Source of the DNA: Trigonopsis variabilis
Lineage: Eukaryota > Ascomycota > Trigonopsidomycetes > Trigonopsidales > Trigonopsidaceae
Assembly (NCBI GenBank): GCA_003707065.3
Contig: PPXM03000001.1
Span: forward strand, 1,674,001-1,738,000
Length of the DNA stretch: 64,000 nucleotides
Direction of reading: 5' to 3'
Shown here: positions 1 to 9,900 of the stretch, piece after piece
How positions within the stretch are numbered: position 1 is the stretch's first letter
Layout: the number at the start of each line of letters is the position of its first letter
Notes under the pieces: generated by a model
What the model was told of the DNA's origin: nothing
Database searches by the model: none
The model's input: only the letters and a program-made list of their open reading frames with translations
Translations under genes and position numbers: made by a program

Positions 1-1320
1 GAGCTTCGAAGATAGTCATTGTCGTTTTTGAGGCTGTCGATGATTTCCTGCAGGTCTCGAATCTGCGCATCTTTCTCTCTTAGCAGCTCCTCTGCCTCGG
101 TGCTGCGAACGGCCTGGAGGTCTTGTTCGAGCGACTTGATGCGGTCCTGGAGCACCACGACCTTGTCGTCGTCGCCAACGCTTCTAGTCTGTCCTCCGGC
201 CTCCAAGCGCAGCTCCTGGAGCCGTTGGTTGAACAGCGCTTCGTTCTGGATCATGGTGCCTTCGAGCGTGGCGATTGTATCCCTGAATTCACTCCGCTTG
301 GCCTCAAAGTCGGCGATGGCGGATGACAGCCGGTTGTCTTTTTCGGCCAGGGCGTCTTTGAGGTCTTCAATCTCTTGCATCATCTCCCTTTCGAGCGCCA
401 CTCGCTGCTGGAACTCGGTATTGTGGTCTTTGGCCATCTGTTGGAACTTTGCCACGGCCGCAGTGGTTCCTGCAAGAACCTTTGACTGTCGTTGGAGCTC
501 GTTTTCCTTCTCTTCGAGCAGGGCTTTCATTTTACTGAGCAAATCGGTAGACTTTGTGAGATCTTGCTGGATCCGGCTTGCCCTTATCTTATCGTCGTCG
601 CCACCAGGCGTGGCAAAAGCTCCGCTTTTTCTTACTCGGTTTGGGGTCCCTCCTGCCGGCGACTGGATCGTAGGCCGTCTGACTGGAGTGGACGACCGCA
701 TCGTTGACACTGACGACCGCCGCGATAAGGACTGGGGAGACTGGGGTATTGTTTGAGATTTTCGAGGCGACGCTGATCTTGACGGCTGGGAGGATCTGTT
801 GAGATCGACGATCTTGTCGAGATTGACAAAGAGTCCAGACAAGTCCCCGCATTCAAAGTAGGCAACACTATCGTTAGTATGAGCTATCTCACGCAGACTA
901 TCAGACGTAGACACTACACTGCACGAGATAAGAGGAACAGAAGACATTTCCACAATCTATCACACTGTATACGCATGAATCAGATGGTGGGCAGCACGAG
1001 ACCTTCCCTAGCACGAGTCCTGGCCGACGTCTGCACTGAACCCACGCATGCACTTACCCGTCGACTGATCCATTGTTTTTTCCTTTTCCAGTCCCTTCGC
1101 CGGTCAGCTCGAGGCCGCAGAACTGTCCTTTCTTGCCCAGAATCGACCCGATATAGCGGATGTAGCCATAGAAGCCGTTGGGAGCCTGGACGATATCGCC
1201 CAGGTGGACGGTCTGGGTGTCGTCGCACGCTTTCGACGGAGGCGCGACTGGGGCAGTAGGTGAAGCCTGACTCATCGACGAGAACGACAGGCGAGACGAC
1301 GCAGAGTAGGCTGCCGTCAT
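1..1320 (-). CDS. CAP-Gly domain, coiled-coil microtubule-binding protein (partial)
   Basis: Two exons: 1320-1058 and 867 to beyond position 1, so the C-terminus is missing. The CAP-Gly fold that binds EB1/tubulin tails starts about 30 residues in (LGDIVQAPNGFYGYIRYIG) and includes the signature GKNNGSVDG. A 190-nt intron (868-1057, GTAAGT donor, TACTAAC branch 3 nt before the AG) interrupts it. Splicing restores GSVDGVAYFEC, the expected CAP-Gly core. A Ser/Pro/Arg-rich linker follows, then a long heptad-like region rich in Glu, Lys, Gln and Leu. Known relatives are CLIP-170/Bik1/Tip1 plus-end trackers and dynactin p150/Ssm4; without the C-terminus I cannot choose. An internal ATG at 1275 is an alternative start. 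The CAP-Gly assignment is firm, the subfamily is not. Confidence 0.85.
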
Positions 1321-1940
1321 GCGTGGTAGAAGACAAAGGGCAACTTGACGAATGACGGCCACGTGACCGCGCGCGCAACAGTAAACAGTGAGATGAGGGC
1401 GTGGGAACGCAGGACGGAATGGGGGTAGGCAGGAATGTGTGATGACGAGGTGGAATTTGTGAGAAGTAGGCAAGCAGTGGTGGGAATAGTAGGGGTAGGG
1501 AAGGATAGTATCGAGAGGAGGGGCGAACCCGGACGAACTAGGGTGAGGAGAGCATGGGGTCGTGAGGTAAGGGGGTGTATTTGACTGTGGATCTAATGGT
1601 GGATCTAGTGGTGCATGCATGTATCTAGAGCTGGTGAGATCAGGTGAGAGAGTGTTCCATTCGTATGCCATGCTGAGGTGTGTTCCATCAACGGTATAGT
1701 CTCCTCCTGGGGAGAAACATGGTGATTTGGACTGATTTCTTGTAGACCATGACATATAACGACGATAATAACTACATAGATGCCCTTTTCCCCGCAAGAG
1801 GTATGTTGTTTTTTTTTCTGCTGTGGTCGACAAACGCATGCTCGTATGCATGCTCCGCACGCATACTTCACCCTACAACATTGACTCCATAATTATCATT
1901 TATATATACATCATTAACATAAGAGACCCGCTCTTTATCT
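1321..1940. other. Intergenic, promoter side of the CAP-Gly gene
   Basis: This lies between the 3' end of the Ser/Ala-rich gene and the start of the CAP-Gly gene, both on the minus strand. Open frames here have no family resemblance and read as chance. I see no RNA gene. Confidence 0.5.
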
Positions 1941-2783
1941 TCAAGCCATAATGGTGGCCGAACCTAGAATCAAACAAATCATGAGACCCCCAAGACTGAC
2001 TTTAGACAGACCGATCGTTGCCTGGGAGGTAAAAGTGCTAGACGAGGCTGAAGGAGCACTCGAGGCAGATGACACTCCCGAAGCTCTGGTTGCTAATGTC
2101 GACGCACTAGCTGACAGGGCTATCGATCCTCCTGAACTGACCGCAAAGGCAGCCGACTGAGCAGAGCCGGCCGCCGAAGAATAGGCAGGCTGAGAGATGA
2201 CTGACACGTTTGGAAGAGACGTAGCAGCGCCTGAAACGGCAGCTGAGCCCGTGTCGACCACCAGCGAGTGGGGAACAGAAGAAGTCAGCATGGAAAAGGC
2301 CCCAGCCTGTTCAGAGGCAGCAGCAGTGGCCTGCCCACTGGCACCACCAGCAACCTCGCTGGCACCTCCAGCTGCCTCGCTGGCCCCTCCAGCTGCCTCG
2401 CTGGCACCACCAGCCTCTGCAGTGGCAGCAGCAGTAGCCTCCTCGCCAGGTCCAGTAGCAGCCTGACTAGCACCGCCAGCAGCTTCACTTGCACCACCAG
2501 CCTCTGCAGTGGCAGCAGCGGTAGCCTCCTCGCTGGCTCCACCCTCTGCTTCTGCCGTTCCGGTAGCCCCACTGGCCCCATCTGCAGACACACTGGCTTC
2601 ACCCAATCCCACCGTCTGAGTAGCAGTGCTTCCCACTTGTTCCAACGACGACTCTCCTCCTGCAGACACGCTGTCGGCAACAGCTCCACTTTGGCCCTGG
2701 CTGAGACCGTCAAACACTTGGCTGGTCGTGGCTGCGGCGGCATCGCCAGCTCCTTGTTGTCCTGCTTGTTGTACTTCGCTCAT
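1941..2783 (-). CDS. Ser/Ala/Gly-rich repeat protein with C-terminal hydrophobic segment
   Basis: Single exon, 280 residues, function unknown. The N-terminus (MSEVQQAGQQGAG) is polar and has no signal peptide. Residues about 80-150 are made of degenerate GGASEAA-type repeats, and an acidic Ala-rich block (EEATAAATAEAGGASEA) occurs twice. The second half is Ser/Ala-rich. The last about 18 residues are hydrophobic (LGGLMICLILGSATIMA) and run to the stop. The composition resembles fungal GPI-anchored wall proteins, but a GPI protein needs an N-terminal signal, and no upstream ATG or exon is visible. A tail-anchored membrane protein is the other reading. A TATA box sits 34 bp before the ATG, which supports the start and suggests a well-expressed gene. 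Coding status is likely; the role is open. Confidence 0.6.
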   Translation of the reverse strand: MSEVQQAGQQGAGDAAAATTSQVFDGLSQGQSGAVADSVSAGGESSLEQVGSTATQTVGLGEASVSADGASGATGTAEAEGGASEEATAAATAEAGGASEAAGGASQAATGPGEEATAAATAEAGGASEAAGGASEAAGGASEVAGGASGQATAAASEQAGAFSMLTSSVPHSLVVDTGSAAVSGAATSLPNVSVISQPAYSSAAGSAQSAAFAVSSGGSIALSASASTLATRASGVSSASSAPSASSSTFTSQATIGLSKVSLGGLMICLILGSATIMA

Positions 2784-2816
2784 TTCAACTGATGGCTTGA
2801 CTAGAGAGTCCCCGGG

Positions 2817-2824
2817 TTTATATA
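2817..2824 (-). promoter_or_regulatory. TATA box of the Ser/Ala-rich gene
   Basis: TATATAAA on the minus strand, 34 bp before the ATG at 2783. The spacing matches TATA boxes of other genes in the window. Confidence 0.6.
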
Positions 2825-3786
2825 TTATTGCTGGCTTGCGCGAGCGCGACTGGCCGGGAAAGGTACCAGCGTAGGGGACAAAACATCCTGCCCGTTTGGG
2901 AATAGGCCAGGGGCTCTGACCAACCAGGGCGCCCTAACCGGAACGGCGTAGGAGCTTTGACCTGCTCTCCTCCCCACCGTTACAGGCAAAGCCTATTTTT
3001 AACCCTCGTTGTCAAATCGGGAAAACAGCTGGTTTATAACTTTGGTCATCGATCTCTGTGTTGGCTGTGATGTCGTTTGTTGCCGTTGCCCCTGGCAGGC
3101 CTCCAAGAGTTAGAGGGCCGTCTGGCGTCGCTCGAGCGCGGTAAACACACCAAGCGCAGCGACCAAACAACAAAAAAGGCTGGTCAGACAGCACCTAAGA
3201 CGGTTCTACTACGCACCGTACGGGCGTTCTACAACGAAGATCCGAAGATCGTCGATGGTCTAAGCGCTTCTAGTTGTTTTCCTTGTGTCGATCTTGACCT
3301 CATTGGTGTCCTTTGTTAGGGGCTCAGCCCACGATCAGCCTCGACTGGCCTCGTTGGTCTGCCTTGTTGTGCCGGCTCCTGCTATGTATAGGTGCTCTTT
3401 TTTTAGATCCAAAGCCTACGAGGATGGTCGGGTCGACGCAATCCCTGCGTTTCGAGTCTGCAGCCCTGGAGTCGCACTATTCTTAGCACTCCTGGGTCCA
3501 TTCTTAGCACTCTGGGTCCCCTGTCTCGCGCTCTCGTGACTTCTGGCCTTTGCCGTCCACCGTAGCGCCTGTCAAACCATCCCTGTGACAGCCTCTTTTC
3601 CGATCGTGCTCGTTACCGATTGTTTGGTCCCTCGCTGCACTATTAATAGCGGTCGTTCCAATATTAGAACCGAGCGACAAGCCCAAGCTGGATCAAGCCC
3701 CAAGCTGTTCCATCCCTTGCTCCTGTAGCCCTCGACCTACGTCATAAGCTCCAATCCATGAGTGCCATGCTCTAATTATACACTTC
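2825..3786. other. Intergenic, no gene seen
   Basis: Upstream region of the Ser/Ala-rich gene and downstream region of the zinc-finger gene. The frames present are short and without recognisable motifs. No RNA gene or clear repeat was seen. Confidence 0.5.
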
Positions 3787-5904
3787 TCAAACAGGAAACG
3801 AAACAATCCGTTCGGGTCCTGTCTTTTTCTGCCGATAGTCCCACAGGATCTCGACGTAATCCTGGAAAGAGGCCTCCTTGCCTTGCTCCTTCTTGGCCGC
3901 CACCAGCCGCATAAACTCTTGCTGGAGACCCTGCTTGAAGTCCTTCTCCTCCAGCGCGGTCTCGCCGTCCGTGTACGACGCCAAGTCTACAATCAGCTCC
4001 ATGTCGCTGGGGACAATGTCCTTGAAGTGGACGTTCTTGCACCCGTCGTTGTTGCAGGTTCCCCCCGACGTCTCAAACATGCAAAAGGTGTGCTTGGGGT
4101 TGAGCTTGCTGCTATAGGTCAGTGAGCGCAGCCCGTCGTGGTGGACATAGGACGGGTAGTCGGGGCTGAAGCGAAAGGCTCGAAAGACCCGCAGGGGCGA
4201 GTCGTAGAAGCCTCGAAGGGGCTTGACAGCAAGGGGAGGGATGACCACGCTGCTTTCCCGAGGGCTTTCTTGAACGGCGTCCCTGGGGATGTGGGTTTTC
4301 GGTTCGTGCGAAGACTGTTCTGGGGCTGGCTTCGAGCGATCGATAGTGGTCCGCTTCTCTGTCTCTTGATGATGCCCATTAGGCTGGACAGGAGTTTGGA
4401 CAACAGGGTGAGGGGGAGAATAGGATCCGTCGTCGGGAACGGCAGGTGTCGCGTTTATAGAGGGGACGTTCGCGCTTATATAGGGGAAGGATGGCGGCGT
4501 GAATTCGGGTTCATATTCGTCAGTGTTTGCAGTGCTAACCTCGGTATCTAATTTGGGCTCATATTCGTCATTGGCCTCGGTAGTTAACTCGGGCTCGTAC
4601 TCGTCGTCTTGCTCGTTTGGTTCCACGGGAGCCGCAGGCTCGTACTCTTCTGGAGAAAGAGGAGCCGATCCGGGCTCGTAATCTTCATCACTCACGTCGT
4701 TATCGACCTGAGCTACCACATTAGGGACTCCTGCAATGTAAACCAAGCCAGATCGCCACGACTTACCGATGGGTTGTTGAGTAACGTGTGTCTTGACTGC
4801 ATCGTCAGTGGATCTAGCCGCCTCCTTTTCAGCCTGGATCTTCAAGGCCTCTTCAGTGGCAGCCGCCTCCTTTTCAGCCTGGGCCTTCAAGGCCTCTTCA
4901 GTGGCTCTGAGCTCTGACAAAAGGAGCGACCGTTTGTCATTGATCTCAGACAGAGCTCTTTCTCGCTCCAAAAGCAAGCTGCGCATCTTTTCCACCTCTT
5001 TTGTGTATTCGTCGAGATCGAACTGAGCGAGTTCCTCTTCGAGCCGCTTTCTTTTCTTGACGAGATCAGCCGAAGGGTGGGACGAGGGGAGGGCTGGAGA
5101 AGATGATTGAGAGGCAAGAGATGACTGAGAAGCAAGAGATGACTGAGAGGCAAGAGGCGAGTCTATAGCCTGGATGCGTTGCATTTTATCGGCATTTTCA
5201 GCCTTTAGACGCTTGATTGACTCCGAGATCCGCAAGATCTCGGCCTCTTTCTGCTGGAGTTCGATCAAGTGTCTCTTTGCCAAGGTATTCGTAGTGGTGA
5301 CGCTGTCAGCTGCTGCCAGAGCAGACGGAGCTTTCGAGCCTCGATCCTCCGCATCGCTCTGATCCGACCCGTCACTGAGATCGATCACCACGCGATTGGA
5401 GGTCGAGGCACCAAACTTGACTCGTTTCGAAGCAGGCTGGACAGGGATATTAGACGGTTTATGAATGGATTCTTTAGAGGATATCGAAGAAGACAGACTG
5501 GGGGGTTTGTCCACCAGGGTTCCGTCACTGGATCCTTTCAGACCTGAGGACGCCTTGACTCCGTCCTGGTTGGACAGAGCGGTGGGTATGGGACGAACTA
5601 AGGAGAAGACAAACTTTAGAAATAAAGGGTTAACATCGGACTCCTTGACCAGCCGATCATAGTCGTAGCCGGCGTCTAGCAGCTCTTTCATTGCATTCTG
5701 CGCAGCCTCCATCCGCTGCGACGCTGGAGTCAGTCTTGTCGGTCCACTATACGCACGACTGTCTTTCTTGAGCGCTGCAGGCTTGTTTACCGCACGCCCA
5801 GGAGGAGATCTACTTTTGGATTTCTCTCGGATCGATCGCAAGGCCGCCAATCGGACACTTTCAAGATACGCTGAATGGGATTCGTATCCATTAGGATCAG
5901 TCAT
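3787..5904 (-). CDS. Red1/ZFC3H1-like zinc-finger protein (nuclear RNA surveillance)
   Basis: 705 residues. The C-terminal about 130 residues carry the putative zinc-finger domain of fission yeast Red1 and human ZFC3H1: SPLRVFRAFRFSPDY, then a Ser-Leu-Thr-Tyr stretch, then a C-x8-C-x4-C-x3-H cluster ending in CNNDGCKNVHF. In those species the protein scaffolds the MTREC/PAXT complex that feeds transcripts to the nuclear exosome; that role here is inferred from the domain. The middle has a coiled coil (about residues 215-360), followed by several acidic repeats with the core DEYEP. The N-terminus is Ser/Arg-rich. An in-frame 36-nt GT...AG segment (4731-4766) could be a facultative intron, but its branch site is weak. 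The gene is divergent from myosin across about 1.1 kb. Confidence 0.75.
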   Translation of the reverse strand: MTDPNGYESHSAYLESVRLAALRSIREKSKSRSPPGRAVNKPAALKKDSRAYSGPTRLTPASQRMEAAQNAMKELLDAGYDYDRLVKESDVNPLFLKFVFSLVRPIPTALSNQDGVKASSGLKGSSDGTLVDKPPSLSSSISSKESIHKPSNIPVQPASKRVKFGASTSNRVVIDLSDGSDQSDAEDRGSKAPSALAAADSVTTTNTLAKRHLIELQQKEAEILRISESIKRLKAENADKMQRIQAIDSPLASQSSLASQSSLASQSSSPALPSSHPSADLVKKRKRLEEELAQFDLDEYTKEVEKMRSLLLERERALSEINDKRSLLLSELRATEEALKAQAEKEAAATEEALKIQAEKEAARSTDDAVKTHVTQQPIGKSWRSGLVYIAGVPNVVAQVDNDVSDEDYEPGSAPLSPEEYEPAAPVEPNEQDDEYEPELTTEANDEYEPKLDTEVSTANTDEYEPEFTPPSFPYISANVPSINATPAVPDDGSYSPPHPVVQTPVQPNGHHQETEKRTTIDRSKPAPEQSSHEPKTHIPRDAVQESPRESSVVIPPLAVKPLRGFYDSPLRVFRAFRFSPDYPSYVHHDGLRSLTYSSKLNPKHTFCMFETSGGTCNNDGCKNVHFKDIVPSDMELIVDLASYTDGETALEEKDFKQGLQQEFMRLVAAKKEQGKEASFQDYVEILWDYRQKKTGPERIVSFPV

Positions 5905-6996
5905 AAGTGAGAGAATGATGCTCTGCCAGCGTTACCGAGGGCGAGCGTTACCGAGTATGCTGGGATTAGGCGGCGACGAGAGGCAGCGAGAGGCAGCGAG
6001 AGGCAGCGAGAGCGAGGTGTCTGCTCTGGAGTGTAGGGAGGTGTCAAGCAAGCTAAATTAGTATTTTAGTCTAGGCTAGAGGGAGGTTGTGGGGGGAGAG
6101 TCAAGTGCAGTCAAGCAAAGAGCATGGCCTTGGGGGTATTGATTGCATTGGATATTGTTTGTTTCGACTGCATTTTATATTGATTGCGACTATAATCCCA
6201 ACTTTTCGTATTATTAAAGCAAGGAGTTCCATTAAAAGGGGTCTGACTATGTAGCAGAATCCAGTCTGTTTCAGATATCGATCCATTGATCAAGGACTGA
6301 CTCTACATACATGCGAGATACTACTGATATCTTGAGTGATGTGAATTGCAATACATGAAGAGGATATTATGGATCAGACAAGCAGTGCTGTGGGTCTGGC
6401 GTGGCACTTCCTGCTGGTGACACCGAGATGGACAAGATGTACCATTAACAAGATGATCCATGTCAGGTCTAGCAGGATCATACGGAACGACAAGGCAGAT
6501 TGCGGGACCACAAAAGTCAGAAGGCAGATCATGGGATCACATGAAGTCAGAAGAGCAGGAGTGGACGCGAGATCAGAATCGGAAAAGCTCACATAGCTGG
6601 ACGCACAGCTGGAGCACAGCGCCAGCCTGATCAGTCACCATCTCTGCTGCTCCATTCCTTGACAGCGTCGTGTCCCAAGAACCACGCGGATACCCTCCCT
6701 AGTTGGCAAAGTCCCAACTGCTACTCCTAAACCTCACATCCACCGTCCACCTCGTTACCTATAAGATGTCTTTCCTCCTACTTCCATCCTCATTCTCCTC
6801 CTATTCTCCCTTCTCCTCCCACCCTCGTTCTATTTCTCAGGGTTCTCTGGGTCTCACGCGTTGTTGTGGAGACGCCGCGTGTCACACGTAAACAACCACC
6901 GGGACCGACCTGGCGCTACAAACAACAACACCACCAACAAATCACCAGTGGGACCATTTTGGAACCAGGTTGTAAAGAGAGTGCGAGCGAGTGAAG
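5905..6996. other. Divergent intergenic region (zinc-finger gene / myosin)
   Basis: Shared upstream region. The last 230 bp before the myosin ATG is pyrimidine-rich on the plus strand (about 6770-6840), consistent with a 5' leader. Frames on both strands at 6101-6596 have no family features. Confidence 0.5.
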
Positions 6997-9900
6997 ATGA
7001 CGGTGGCGTCCCATGCCTCATCCTCAGAGAAAGAGCTAGTCTGGGTCCCCGACGATCACCTAGGATTCGTCAAGGTTCCCATCGTGGGCCAAGCACCAGA
7101 GGGAATCAAGGTCCGGCACAAGGACGGCGAGGTAGGTCCAGAGCAGCAGACGGTGGATCTAACCTTTGCAGGAGAAGGTGGTACCCGAAGACGACGTCGA
7201 TAAAGTGAATCCGGCAAAGTTCGACTGCTGCGATGACATGGCAGAGTTGACGTATTTGAACGAGGCGTCGGTGGTCTACAACTTGCGATGCAGATACGAA
7301 AAGAATTTGATCTACGTACGTACCTTGGGTCGCGGCTCGCTAACTTGCAGACGTACTCTGGTCTCTTCTTGGTCGCCGTGAACCCATACGAGAAACTAGA
7401 CATATATACCCAAGCCGACATCGAGCACTACCGGGGACACAAGGACCAGGTCCGCCCAAGGCCTCACATCTTTGCCATTAGCGACCTGGCGTACCGCAAC
7501 ATGCTCGAGATGAAGGAGAACCAGTCCATTCTGGTCACCGGAGAGTCTGGCGCCGGAAAGACCGAAAACACAAAGAAGGTCCTGCAGTACTTGGCGTCCG
7601 TGTCCCCGCAAAGCTCCACCAATCATTTTGAAGAGCAAATCACCAAGGCCAATCCGATCCTGGAAGCGTTTGGAAACGCCCAGACAGTCCGGAACAACAA
7701 CTCGTCGCGGTTTGGAAAATTCATTCGCATCGAATTCGAAACCGGCCAGATCATTGGAGCGTCCATCGACTGGTATCTGCTCGAAAAGTCGCGCGTCGTC
7801 ATCCAGAGCCCTCACGAACGAAACTACCACATTTTCTACCAGCTCCTGAGCCATTCCAACCGCTATCGAACCGAGTTTCTCCTCGACGGCGGCTACGAAA
7901 GCTACGACTACCTTCGCCACGGCAATGGCGTGATTCCTGGCGTCGACGACTCGCGAGAATTCAACCTGCTGCTGGAGGCGTTTAAAGTCATGAACTTTTC
8001 CGAAACCGACATCGCCGATATCCTCCGCGTGATTGCGTCCATTCTTCATCTCGGCAACATCCACGTCGTCAGCGACAGCGGCGAACAGGGGCGACTCAAA
8101 GACCACAAGGAGGCTGAGAAGCTGTGCCATGTAATGGGAATTCCCGTGGGTCCTTTGATCCAGGGGCTGGTGAAACCTAAGCGCAAGGCGGGGCGAGAAT
8201 GGCTGGTTCTAAGCCGGACCAAGGAGCAGATCAAGGCCAGTCTGGACGCTTTGGCCAAGAGTCTGTACGAGCGCCTGTTCAACCATGTTGTGACCAAGAT
8301 CAACGAGACAATCCAGGTCGAATCGCACCGCGACCCTACCTTTATCGGCGTGCTGGATATCGCCGGGTTTGAGATCTTCGACACCAACAGTTTTGAGCAA
8401 CTGTGCATCAACTACACAAACGAAAAGCTCCAGCAGTTCTTCAACCATCACATGTTTGTCTTGGAACAGGAGGAATACTCCAAGGAAAACATCGAGTGGC
8501 AGTTCATCGACTTTGGCCACGACCTGCAGCCGGTGATCGATCTGATCGAAAAGTCCAATCCAGTGGGCATTTTCTCCAGTCTCGACGAGGACTGCGTCAT
8601 GCCCAAGGCAAACGACGAGTCCTTCACCGATAAGCTTCACAACACCTGGGCCAAGTCCAGCACCAAGTACAAGCCGTCGCGGTTCAAGCAGGGCTTCTTG
8701 CTGGATCACTACGCAGGAACGGTGGAGTACTCGACGCATGGATGGCTCGAGAAGAATAAAGATCCGCTGAACGAGAATATCACGACGCTGCTGGCTGAGT
8801 CGTCGTTTGATATTATCGCCAATCTGTTCAGGACGCCTGAGACCAATACCGGCAGACGGCAAGGAATGTTTAGGACGGTTGCCCAGCGGCACAAGGAGCA
8901 GCTGACGAGTCTGATGGCGCAGCTGGATTCGACCCATCCCCATTTCGTCCGGTGTATCATTCCGAATAACCACAAAAAGCCCAAACAGTTTGACAATCTG
9001 CTGGTTTTGGAACAGCTGCGGTGCAATGGCGTCCTCGAAGGCATACGGATCAGCCGGACTGGCTTCCCCAACCGGCTGCTCTTCTCCGAATTCCGGTCCC
9101 GCTACCAGATGCTGCTAAAAGACCCTCCCAAAGGATTCGTCGACGGGCAACAGACCACCAGAGCCATTCTCGAGGAGCTGTCGCTCAACCCTGAGCTCTA
9201 CCGCATCGGCGAAACCAAGGTCTTTTTCCGAGCAGGAGTGCTGGCCAAGCTGGAAATCGAGCGCGAAGACAAGCTGCATAAACTGCTGACCATGTTCCAG
9301 TCGCTTTGTCGCGGCAAACTGACTCGGCGCAGACTCGAGCGCCAGCTGTTCCAGGTCGAGGCCTCCAAGATGATCTGCAAGAACATTCTGGCCTACAAAC
9401 GGCTTCAGCGAGACCCGTGGTGGCGCCTGATTAGCCAGGTCAAGCCTCTCATTGAAGATTCCGACCAGCCGGACCAGGTCGACAGCCAGGCCATGCTCGA
9501 ACTGGAAGAAAAGAACCAGAAAATGGAGCAGGAGCGAGAAAAGGCGCTCCAGGACCAGCAGACGCTAATGAGTCGAATCAAACATCTGGAGCAAACGCTC
9601 GAGAGCGAGCGGCAGCTGGCCTGGGACAAGGAAGAGATCCTGAAGCGGTCCAAACAGCGAGAAGCCGAGCTCGAGGAGCAGCTCAACTCGGCGCTGGACG
9701 ATCTTGACAAGCTCGAGTCGCAGTGTGACGAGCTACTGGTGGCCAAGAAGAAGATCGACAGCCGGTCAGAGCAGTGGCGCCAGGAGCTCGAAGAAGGAGC
9801 CAGTCTGATCAGCCACCTGGAAGCCGAGCGCGGCGAGCTAAGCGCCAAGATCGAGAAGCTCGAACAAGCGCTCGACGAGCGAGAGAAAGTCCAGCAGTCG

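Noticed and set aside
1054-1860. 268-codon minus-strand reading ending in the CAP-Gly exon
   Set aside because: Only the part from the ATG at 1320 is credible; the upstream 180 codons are Tyr/His/Pro-rich with no domain and lie in the intergenic region.
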